This document shows, in pieces, positions 42,899 through 49,597 of a stretch of DNA of 49,597 nucleotides. The notes under the pieces were generated by a model that saw only the letters and a program-made list of their open reading frames with translations, was not told the DNA's origin and ran no database searches. The stretch is taken from positions 1 through 49,597 of the forward strand of contig NZ_JAODNI010000115.1 of NCBI RefSeq assembly GCF_025465255.1. Reading direction: 5' to 3'. Each line of letters starts with the position of its first letter. Position 1 is the first letter of the stretch. The position numbers and the translations under genes are program-made. Source of the DNA: Pseudonocardia sp. GTDB lineage: Bacteria > Actinomycetota > Actinomycetes > Mycobacteriales > Pseudonocardiaceae.

Positions 42899-45800
42899 TC
42901 AGAGCCCCCGGTAGGCGGCCAGGGCTCCGGCGAGCAGGTCACCGAGGCCGAGGTTCTCCCCGAAATCGGTGGGGTCGTCCGAGGTGGCGGGCGTGGCGCC
43001 GGGGCGCTCGCGGGTCGGGTCGCCGTCGGTGCCGTCCCGGTCGGTGCTGCTCCGGTCCACGCTGCCCTCGATCGTGCGGTCCTCCGTCCTGCGGCCCTCG
43101 GTCGTGCGGCTCGGGTCCGTCCGGGCCGCGTCCGTGCGGCTCTCGTCCGACCGGCTCCCGTTCGTGCGGCTCTCGTCCGTCCGGCTCCGGTCCGTCTGGT
43201 CGGTGTCTGTCCGGCTGCCCTCAGCGGGGACCGCGTCCGCCCGGCCGGCGTCCGCCCGGCCGGCAGCCGCGCCGCCGGCCTCCGCGCCGTTCCGAGCGCC
43301 GTCGTCTCCGGGACGCGGGCCGTCCGCCGGGAGGTCGGCGCGGTCCAGGCTGTCCGCGGAGACGTCCCACGACCGGCGGCGCCGGCGACCGCTCGTGGCG
43401 CCGTCCGCCGCAGGCTGCCGGGACCGGCGAATCGGTGTCGGTGCGCCCGTCGGGTCGGCCACGTCCGCCCCGCGTCGCGGACGCCCGGACTCGACGCTCT
43501 CCTCTTCGTCGCGATGCCGCCGCCCCCCGCTGCCGGGGCGGATCTCCAGATCGGAGATGTGGAACGAGCTGTCCTCGGCGCGACGGCGACGTGACCCGGC
43601 ACGGGGAGTCACGGACCGTACGGCGCTCTCGACCGCCGTGTCCTCGGCATCGGAGTCCTCGCGCACAGCAGACCCCGGTCCGTGGCCGGCGGCCTCCCTG
43701 CGGGCACGCCGGCCGCTCGGCTCGTCGCCGTCGTGGCGCCCCCTGCGCGACGCGAGCCCCTCCGACCGCTCGCCGTCGGTCGCCTCGTCGCGGCGCCGGC
43801 GGCCCGCACCCGCTCGTCCCGACGTGTCACCGACGTCCGTGGCCGAACCGGACGGGTCGAGGACAGGTGTCTCCGCGACGGCGCCGCTGAGCTCCCGGTA
43901 GAGAAGGTCACCCAGCAGCGGCCCGCTCTCCTCCGCCGCGGAGCCCGAGAACTCGCTCGCGCCGAGGACGTAGCTCGCCGGCCCGAATGGATCGCTCGCA
44001 GCCGCCCGGCGTCTGGCCCGCCGACCGGGGGTGGTGGGCCGCGCATCGTCGCCCTCGGCCCGGGCGTCCTCGCTCGTCCGCCTCTGCTCGTCCGCCTGCC
44101 TGTCGTCGGCCGAGCCGCCGTCCGGCAGTCCGCCGTCTGTGAGGCCGCCGTCTGTGAGGCCGCCGACCCTGAGGCCGCCGGAGTCGTCCGCGGTGGCGTG
44201 CCGTCGTCGCGTGGGCTCGGCGGAGGCCACGATGTCCTGGATGAGTTGCACGCCGGCGCGGCCGTTCGTGCCGTGGACGCTGCCCCGCAACCGTGCCCCC
44301 GCCAGGCCGCGGGCCGGATCGACGTGGTCCGCGAGCTCGCGCAGCACAGGGTGCAACCACGCCGCGGTGGCGGCCCGCCCATGTCCGGGAAGCACGACGA
44401 CCAGCTCGTCCGGCCCGTCGTCCCGCACGGCCGCGTGGACGGGCAGGTGCTCCCGGATCCGTTCGGTCAGTGCCCGCAGCGTTTCCTGCGCAGCCTGGGT
44501 ACTCATCCGCTCGTCGCCCCGGACGAGGTCGACGACGACGGAACTGCCGAACGTCGCCCGGGTGAACTCCTCGCCGGCACCTGTGCCGCGGCCGTCCGGC
44601 TCGCGGTCGTCGACCTCGTCGTTCGTGTCGGCCGCGCCGCGGGAGCCGTGCCGGGCGGCAGAACCACCATCACCACGTGCGTCGTCTGCGCTGGTCAGGT
44701 CCTCGCTCCAGGCGCGGGCGCCCGACGTGGCGTGACGCGTTGCCCGCCCGCCCTTCGCGACCGGGACCTTGTCGGAGGTCTGCTCTGCGTCGACATGCTG
44801 GTCGGCGTCCGGAGCCGACGAGTGACGGGCCGCCTCCGCGGGCGTCGCGGCGGGTGCCGTTGCGTCCTGACCCGTCGGCTCGGCAGCCATGGGAGCCTGG
44901 CCTGGGCGGTCCTGAGCCGTGGTGCCGGGGGCGTCGTGGTTCTGAGCCGGCGGGTCCGGAGCGGCGCTGCCCGGGGCCGCGCTGTCCGAGGCCGCCGGCG
45001 ACCCCCACACGCGATCGAGCTCGGCGATGGCCGCTCGGAGCCAGTCGTCGCTCGCGCCCTCCGCCGGGACGGAGGATCTCGCCTCCGTGGCGCTGTCGTC
45101 GCCCGTTGCCGCACTCCCTCCGGGTGTCCCGGTCGCCCGGTGCCCGTTGCGCTCGGAGCCTTCGGGCGCCGACGCGGACCGCCGGCCGGCCTCGGTCCCG
45201 TACCTCCGACGGCGCCCGGTGCCGGTGTCCGCCGGGCCTTCGCTGACCGCCTCGGAGTCTCTCGCGTCCTCGCTCGGTACGCGGAGGCCATCGCTGCCGA
45301 TGCCGCCCATAGCGCCGCTCTCGGCCCGGGCGCTCTCGGCCCGGGTGCCCTCGGCCCGGGTGCCCTCGACACCCTTCCTCGCCGTGTCGCCGCCCCGCGT
45401 ACCGCTGTCCTCAGCGCCACCCTTCGCGGAACCATTGCTCGGCGGGCCCTCGTCCGCCCGTCCCCGGCCGGCCAGGCCGCCGTTCACGTGGTGACCGTTC
45501 GTCAGGCCGTCGTGCGCCAGGAGGCCGTCCGCTCGAAGCTCGGCCGCGAGAGCGTCCCCGAGCGGCGAGCCCTTCAGCAGCTCGCGCAGCACGTCGCGTG
45601 CCTCACCCTCCGCGCCGGCCTCCGGAGCCGCGCGGCGGCGGCGCGGGGGGCGTGCCGGGACCTCGGCGGCCACCGGCTCCGACGCAGGGGCCGACGCCTG
45701 AGTGGGCGCGGACGTCTCTTCCCGATCTCCGGGCAAGGCTCCGTCGGCCGCCGACCCGGCCACGAGCCGTCGCTCATCGTCACCGGACGCGGCGCGGCGC

Positions 45801-46924
45801 CGTCCGCCCGTCCGCTTTGCCTGCACCTGGTCCAGCTGCGGTTCCCGACGGCTCGGAGCGGCCTCCCAGGAGTCCGGTGCGCCCAGGGTGGTGAGCAGCG
45901 CCCGGAAGCGGCGTCCTCGTTCCTGGTCCGTGCGCTCGGCCGCGACGCCCGCGCGCATCGATGCGAGCGCAGCCTCGACGTTCGCGGCCTGCTCCTCGAG
46001 CCCGGCGAGCGCGGTCCGGCATGCGGACACCAGCGACGGCGTGTCCGCGGCCGCCGCCATATCCGCCGCCTCGGCCAGCCCCCGCCGCGTGGAATCGACG
46101 TCTCCGGCAGTGGCCCGGGCGATCGAGAGCCGCAGCTGTGCGGCCTGCCGGCTGGGGATGCCACCGGTCCGCGCACCGCTGATCGACTCCGCGGCGGCCC
46201 GCGCCTCGTGGACGCGGTCGTGATCGAGCAGGGTGCCGATCCACTGGGCGCCGAGGGCGTCGGCCAGGTGCCCGCACAGGCTGACAGTGGCCTCCTCGGA
46301 GGGCAGCACACCGAGCTGCCGAAGGCCGTCGACGGCCGCCGAGACGGCGTCGTCGCATCTGCCGGCCGCCCGCTGTACCGCGGCCATGACCAGCGCGTAT
46401 ACCGCTGCGGGCCCCTGGCCGGGCAACCGCATCAAGGCCGTGCGTGCCCGCGCGAGCAGCTCGTCGACGCCTTTCGCCCCATCCGCCAGGGCACACCGTA
46501 CGAGCACGACGAGCGCGTCCAGTTCCAGCTCGGCGGAACCGTCCGCCGCCTCCAGCGCAACGGAGGCGAGGGCGCGGGCGTCCGCCACGTCGCCGTTCTC
46601 CTGGGCGAGCCCGGCGAGCTCGACGCAGAGCCGCACGCCGTCCGACGTGATCAATGCTCCGCGCCGGGCCATGGTCCGCAACCGGTCCACGACGTCCGCC
46701 GCGGCCTCACGCCCGTCACCGGTCGCGGACCGGCCGTGGACGTACCACCCGGAGGCGGCGAGCCACAGCGGCCGGTCCCCCTCGACCAGGGATCGCTGAG
46801 CGACGTGCTCGGCGATCCCGGCCGTGAGGTCCGGTCGACTCCAGCGCAACGAGGCGGCGACGGGGAGGAGGGCACCTCCCGAGAACTCGTCGCCCGCCTC
46901 GCTCCGAATACCCGCGGTCGCCAC
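42899..46924 (-). CDS. Large protein: helical repeats, disordered segments and degenerate GGDEF-like domain
   Basis: A 1341-residue protein. Residues about 20-350 form amphipathic helices in repeats (TPR-like solenoid; ALVVLVRCALADGAKGVDEL, AQLRLSIARATAGDVDSTRR), ending in a coiled-coil-like linker (SMRAGVAAERTDQERGRRFR). A segment of about 410 residues is disordered (Ala, Gly, Glu, Arg). Residues about 785-900 look like a GGDEF fold: VVVDLVRGDERMSTQAAQET, then GPDELVVVLPG at 837-847 in place of GGDEF. The acidic metal residues of active cyclases look incomplete, so enzymatic activity is doubtful. The C-terminal 400 residues are again low-complexity, with 10-residue repeats. The start at 46924 has a GGGAGG element 7 nt upstream. 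Not recognised as a known family. Confidence 0.75.
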   Translation of the reverse strand: MATAGIRSEAGDEFSGGALLPVAASLRWSRPDLTAGIAEHVAQRSLVEGDRPLWLAASGWYVHGRSATGDGREAAADVVDRLRTMARRGALITSDGVRLCVELAGLAQENGDVADARALASVALEAADGSAELELDALVVLVRCALADGAKGVDELLARARTALMRLPGQGPAAVYALVMAAVQRAAGRCDDAVSAAVDGLRQLGVLPSEEATVSLCGHLADALGAQWIGTLLDHDRVHEARAAAESISGARTGGIPSRQAAQLRLSIARATAGDVDSTRRGLAEAADMAAAADTPSLVSACRTALAGLEEQAANVEAALASMRAGVAAERTDQERGRRFRALLTTLGAPDSWEAAPSRREPQLDQVQAKRTGGRRRAASGDDERRLVAGSAADGALPGDREETSAPTQASAPASEPVAAEVPARPPRRRRAAPEAGAEGEARDVLRELLKGSPLGDALAAELRADGLLAHDGLTNGHHVNGGLAGRGRADEGPPSNGSAKGGAEDSGTRGGDTARKGVEGTRAEGTRAESARAESGAMGGIGSDGLRVPSEDARDSEAVSEGPADTGTGRRRRYGTEAGRRSASAPEGSERNGHRATGTPGGSAATGDDSATEARSSVPAEGASDDWLRAAIAELDRVWGSPAASDSAAPGSAAPDPPAQNHDAPGTTAQDRPGQAPMAAEPTGQDATAPAATPAEAARHSSAPDADQHVDAEQTSDKVPVAKGGRATRHATSGARAWSEDLTSADDARGDGGSAARHGSRGAADTNDEVDDREPDGRGTGAGEEFTRATFGSSVVVDLVRGDERMSTQAAQETLRALTERIREHLPVHAAVRDDGPDELVVVLPGHGRAATAAWLHPVLRELADHVDPARGLAGARLRGSVHGTNGRAGVQLIQDIVASAEPTRRRHATADDSGGLRVGGLTDGGLTDGGLPDGGSADDRQADEQRRTSEDARAEGDDARPTTPGRRARRRAAASDPFGPASYVLGASEFSGSAAEESGPLLGDLLYRELSGAVAETPVLDPSGSATDVGDTSGRAGAGRRRRDEATDGERSEGLASRRGRHDGDEPSGRRARREAAGHGPGSAVREDSDAEDTAVESAVRSVTPRAGSRRRRAEDSSFHISDLEIRPGSGGRRHRDEEESVESGRPRRGADVADPTGAPTPIRRSRQPAADGATSGRRRRRSWDVSADSLDRADLPADGPRPGDDGARNGAEAGGAAAGRADAGRADAVPAEGSRTDTDQTDRSRTDESRTNGSRSDESRTDAARTDPSRTTEGRRTEDRTIEGSVDRSSTDRDGTDGDPTRERPGATPATSDDPTDFGENLGLGDLLAGALAAYRGL
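43050..43220 (-). repeat. 30-bp tandem repeats coding 10-residue units
   Basis: Within the 3' part of the large gene, units of about 30 bp beginning GTGCGGCTCTCGTCCG recur from about 43104 to 43200, and a more degenerate set extends beyond. On the minus strand they encode units such as SRTDESRTNG, SRSDESRTDA and ARTDPSRTTE. Such repeats are prone to length variation between strains. Confidence 0.6.
45317..45361 (-). repeat. 15-bp tandem repeat, three copies
   Basis: Three near-identical 15-bp units (GCTCTCGGCCCGGGC and variants) in a row, followed by a partial copy. On the minus strand they encode repeats of the type E-G/S-T/A-R-A in the disordered segment of the large protein. Confidence 0.6.
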
Positions 46925-47005
46925 GCAGCAGCCTCCCGTGTACCCCGTCGATCCGGGTCCGTCCGGCACCTCGCACGACCACCGCGTCACGCGGCGGTGT
47001 GGCCC

Positions 47006-48682
47006 TCAGTCGCGGGTGAGCTTACGGTGCGTGACACGGTGCGGTCGCGCGGCCTCCGCCCCGAGGCGTTCCACCTTGTTCTTCTCGTAGGACTCGAAGT
47101 TGCCCTCGAACCAGAACCAGGCCGCCGGGTTCTCGTCCGTGCCCTCCCACGCGAGGATGTGCGTGACGACGCGGTCCAGGAACCAGCGGTCGTGGGAGAT
47201 CACGACCGCGCAGCCCGGGAACTGCTCGAGCGCGTTCTCCAGCGACCCCAGCGTCTCGACGTCCAGGTCGTTCGTCGGCTCGTCGAGCAGGATCAGGTTC
47301 CCGCCCTGCTTGAGCGTGAGCGCGAGGTTCAGCCGGTTCCGCTCACCACCGGAGAGGACTCCCGCCGGCTTCTGCTGGTCCGGGCCCTTGAACCCGAACG
47401 CCGCCACGTAGGCCCGGGACGGCATCTCCGTCTGGCCGACCTGGATGTAGTCCAGCCCGTCCGAGACGACCTCCCAGACGTTCTTCTTGGGGTCGATGCC
47501 GGCACGGTTCTGATCGACGTAGGACAGGTGAACCGTGTCCCCGACCTTCACCATCCCCGAGTCCGGCTGCTCGAGCCCGACGATCGTCTTGAACAGCGTC
47601 GTCTTCCCCACGCCGTTCGGGCCGATCACGCCGACGATGCCGTTACGCGGCAGGGTGAAGGACAGGTCCTTGATCAGCTGACGCCCGTCGAAGCCCTTGT
47701 CCAGGTGTGCGACGTCGACGACGGTGCTGCCCAGGCGCGGACCCGGCGGGATCTGGATCTCCTCGAAGTCCAGCTTCCGGGTGCGGTCCGCCTCCGCCGC
47801 CATCTCCTCGTACCGGTCGAGCCGCGAACGGCTCTTCGCCTGCCGGGCCTTCGGGTTCGAGCGGACCCAGGCCAGCTCCTCCTTGAGGCGCTTCTGCAGC
47901 TTGGCGTCCTTCTTGCCCTGGACGGCGAGCCGCTCCCCCTTCTTCTCCAGGTACGTCGAGTAGTTGCCCTCGTACGGGAAGGTCCGGCCGCGGTCCAGCT
48001 CGAGGATCCACTGCGCCACGTTGTCGAGGAAGTACCGGTCGTGGGTGACCGCGAGGACAGCGCCGGGGTAGCTGCTGAGGAACTGCTCGAGCCACAGGAC
48101 GCTCTCCGCGTCCAGGTGGTTCGTCGGCTCGTCGAGCAGCAGCAGGTCCGGCCGGGAGAGCAGCAGCTTGCAGAGCGCCACACGGCGCCGCTCACCACCG
48201 GAGAGGAGCTTGACGTCGGCGTCTCCCGGCGGGCAGCGCAGGGCGTCCATCGCCTGCTCGAGCTGCGAGCCGAGGTCCCACGCGTCCGCGTGGTCCAGCT
48301 CCTCCTGGAGCTGGCCCATCTCCTCCATCAGCGCGTCCGAGTAGTCCGTCGCCATCTGCTCGGCGATCGCCTCGTACCGGTCGAGCTTCTGCTTGATCTC
48401 TCCGACGCCCTCCTCCACGTTCCCGAGGACGGTCTTCTCCTCGTTCAGAGCGGGCTCCTGCTGCAGGATCCCGACCGTCGCCCCGGGCGCGAGGATGGCG
48501 TCGCCGTTGTTCGGTTGGTCCAGCCCCGCCATGATCTTCAGCACACTGGACTTACCGGCGCCGTTCGGCCCGACGACGCCGATCTTCGCCCCCGGATAGA
48601 AGCTGATCGACGCGTTCTCGAGGATGACCTTGTCGCCGTGCGCCTTGCGCACATTTCTCATGGTGTAGATGAACTCCGCCAC
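47006..48682 (-). CDS. ettA: Energy-dependent translational throttle ABC-F protein EttA
   Basis: A 558-residue ABC-F ATPase with two nucleotide-binding domains and no membrane part. It binds ribosomes near the E-site and gates entry into elongation according to the ATP/ADP ratio. Domain 1: Walker A GPNGAGKSS, signature LSGGERRR, Walker B LLLLDEPTNHLD, H-loop VTHDRYFLD. Domain 2: GPNGVGKTT, LSGGERNR, LILLDEPTNDLD, ISHDRWFLD. The charged linker is KKDAKLQKRLKEELAWVRSN. All key residues are present. In M. tuberculosis Rv2477c occupies the same position next to gdh. Confidence 0.96.
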   Translation of the reverse strand: MAEFIYTMRNVRKAHGDKVILENASISFYPGAKIGVVGPNGAGKSSVLKIMAGLDQPNNGDAILAPGATVGILQQEPALNEEKTVLGNVEEGVGEIKQKLDRYEAIAEQMATDYSDALMEEMGQLQEELDHADAWDLGSQLEQAMDALRCPPGDADVKLLSGGERRRVALCKLLLSRPDLLLLDEPTNHLDAESVLWLEQFLSSYPGAVLAVTHDRYFLDNVAQWILELDRGRTFPYEGNYSTYLEKKGERLAVQGKKDAKLQKRLKEELAWVRSNPKARQAKSRSRLDRYEEMAAEADRTRKLDFEEIQIPPGPRLGSTVVDVAHLDKGFDGRQLIKDLSFTLPRNGIVGVIGPNGVGKTTLFKTIVGLEQPDSGMVKVGDTVHLSYVDQNRAGIDPKKNVWEVVSDGLDYIQVGQTEMPSRAYVAAFGFKGPDQQKPAGVLSGGERNRLNLALTLKQGGNLILLDEPTNDLDVETLGSLENALEQFPGCAVVISHDRWFLDRVVTHILAWEGTDENPAAWFWFEGNFESYEKNKVERLGAEAARPHRVTHRKLTRD

Positions 48683-48706
48683 GACGACGATGGTAGTTCG
48701 ACCTGC

Positions 48707-49288
48707 TCAGGACCTTCCGGCCGGTACGCCCGCCTCGGCCAGGTCCGCCAGATCGTCCAGCCCGGCACGCTCATGGGCCTCGTCGAACGGCTCGTCGCCG
48801 TACTCGTCGAAGGGCTCCGATCGGTCCGGCATGCCGGTCACCGGCCGGAGCTCGACGAGGCCGTCTCGTTCCGGGACGTCCTGCGACGACCCGTCCTGGT
48901 GCTCTCCCGGGGTGGGAGGGACCTGGTCGCGCCTCATACGCGTGACGGCGGCGGTACAGCGGTTCAGGTCCGGCCCGACGGCCTCGGCCTCCATCTCCAC
49001 CGAGAGACGGGTCTGGCCGTCCTTCTCGTACTCCCGCGTCTGCAGGCGCCCGTGGACGATGACGGGGTCGCCCTTCGCGAACGTCGCGAGGACGTTCTGG
49101 CCCAGCCTGCGCCAGCAGGTGACGGAGATGAAGGTCGTGGCGACCTCCGTCCACTCACCGGTCCGCCGGTCCAGCCGGCGATGGTTGTGCGCGATGCGGA
49201 AGCTCGCCAGCTCGGTGCCGTCGTTCAGGCGCTTCCGGCTCACGACGTTCGCGATGTTTCCCACCACGGTCGTCTTCATCTCGTTCAT
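48707..49288 (-). CDS. ssb: Single-stranded DNA-binding protein paralogue (SsbB-like)
   Basis: A 193-residue protein with an N-terminal OB fold (residues 1-115; VGNIANVVSRKRLNDGTELASFRIAHN, WRRLGQNVLATFAKGDPVIVHGRL). The C-terminal half is acidic and disordered (PFDEYGDEPFDEAHERAG) but ends in VPAGRS, without the DDDIPF-type tip that recruits repair partners in the main SSB. Together with its place beside ettA (as Rv2478c), this indicates the secondary SSB of actinobacteria. The ATG at 49288 follows a GGAG element; an ATG at 49279 is possible. Confidence 0.9.
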   Translation of the reverse strand: MNEMKTTVVGNIANVVSRKRLNDGTELASFRIAHNHRRLDRRTGEWTEVATTFISVTCWRRLGQNVLATFAKGDPVIVHGRLQTREYEKDGQTRLSVEMEAEAVGPDLNRCTAAVTRMRRDQVPPTPGEHQDGSSQDVPERDGLVELRPVTGMPDRSEPFDEYGDEPFDEAHERAGLDDLADLAEAGVPAGRS

Positions 49289-49454
49289 GTCCTTGCTCCG
49301 ATCCGTCGTTCGTTGCGACGTATCGAGCATTGCCCGGATCGGGGCGGCCGAGGAGACCGATCGTGTTCCTGTGGATGCTTTCGTCGGGATGTGGACGAAC
49401 GAGTCCCCGAGCGGCCGTCTTTGCCCAGACCGTCGGTGGCACGTGCCAGGATTG

Positions 49455-49476
49455 CCCGCCCTGCCGGCAGGGCGGG
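49455..49476. terminator. Perfect 22-bp GC palindrome
   Basis: The 22 bases are fully self-complementary, centred on TGCCGGCA. It could be a hairpin (terminator-like), a protein-binding site, or the residue of a mobile insertion. No U-tract follows. Confidence 0.4.
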
Positions 49477-49491
49477 ACGTGGCCGCTGCGG

Positions 49492-49572
49492 GTGAACCGT
49501 GAGCTCGCAGCTCTGCTGCGTCGTGACGGTTTCGCCTCGGTGGCGGACGCGGTGGGCGTCGACGCGCCGTAA
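49492..49572 (+). pseudogene. Possible 3' remnant of a dihydroorotate dehydrogenase gene (pyrD)
   Basis: The last 26 codons read VNRELAALLRRDGFASVADA plus VGVDAP, which resembles the C-terminus of class 2 PyrD proteins (usually RI-x-ELAxxLRxxGFASxAEAVG). The upstream DNA in the same frame does not continue into any recognisable PyrD body. The fragment would be a decayed tail or a chance match; I cannot tell which without a search. Confidence 0.25.
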
Positions 49573-49597
49573 CCCCGGTCGGTCCCGGTGTTTTCTG

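Larger units (their letters stand above)
49289..49597. other. Gene-poor 3' flank with palindromes and a possible pyrD remnant
   Basis: No complete gene is seen. A GGCACGTGCC palindrome lies at 49438-49447 and a perfect 22-bp palindrome at 49455-49476 (core CTGCCGGCAG). Downstream, bases 49492-49572 encode VNRELAALLRRDGFASVADA and a short tail in good codon use, ending in TAA. The segment is listed separately. Confidence 0.4.

Noticed and set aside
39142..43890. 1582-codon plus-strand open frame opposite gdh
   Set aside because: Antisense shadow of gdh; repetitive Arg/Val/Glu composition and no family.
43682..49495. 1937-codon plus-strand open frame spanning the large gene, ettA and ssb
   Set aside because: Crosses three well-supported minus-strand genes; composition is that of an antisense frame.

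Overview
The window is very GC-rich (roughly 70% or more by eye), with GTG and TTG starts and strong third-position G/C bias. It comes from a high-GC actinomycete. Gene content and order resemble Pseudonocardiaceae or Mycobacteriales chromosomes; a Pseudonocardia-like organism is my best guess, from gene order and not from a search. I saw no rRNA, tRNA, CRISPR, transposase, integrase or phage gene.

Layout. 1-797 has no convincing gene and ends in overlapping hairpins. 798-2612 (minus) is a compact unit: a gamma-carbonic-anhydrase-like protein, uracil-DNA glycosylase and a DUF1707 protein. 2725-8786 (minus) is a complete seven-subunit Mrp cation/proton antiporter operon, mrpABCDEFG, with most junctions overlapping by 4 nt. 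8922-10617 (minus) holds a GNAT acetyltransferase and an MFS transporter. 10725-19737 is a glycolate/lactate utilisation module: malate synthase G, a divergent IclR regulator, glycolate oxidase glcDEF and an LctP-type permease. Imported glycolate would be oxidised to glyoxylate and condensed with acetyl-CoA to malate. 19826-24709 contains a low-complexity protein, thiL, a stand-alone Lrp ligand-binding domain, a DUF3515 protein, a membrane protein with a probable frameshift, ddl and a PNPOx-like protein.

24839-31022 is accessory: a DHA2 transporter fused to three carboxypeptidase-regulatory-like domains, an alpha/beta hydrolase, a MocR-type PLP regulator divergent from a PNPOx-family gene, and a small unknown protein. 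31047-34186 is a prolyl oligopeptidase translationally coupled to an MscS channel. 34205-49288 follows the order of the Mycobacterium tuberculosis region Rv2470-Rv2478c: truncated globin glbO, alpha-glucosidase, an unknown Rv2474c-like protein, thioesterase, giant NAD-glutamate dehydrogenase, then ettA and an SSB paralogue. Two genes are added here: a hydrolase, and a 1341-residue protein with an N-terminal helical-repeat region, long disordered segments and a degenerate GGDEF-like domain. The window ends in a gene-poor 3' flank with a 22-bp palindrome and a possible pyrD remnant.

Most novel candidates: the TPR-like/disordered/degenerate-GGDEF protein beside gdh; the transporter fused to three beta-sandwich domains; a gamma-carbonic anhydrase homologue with one zinc histidine replaced; a 24-bp TetR-like palindrome with no regulator nearby; and an 88-nt nested inverted repeat after glcB. 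Protein functions rest on motif recognition by eye, not on database searches.
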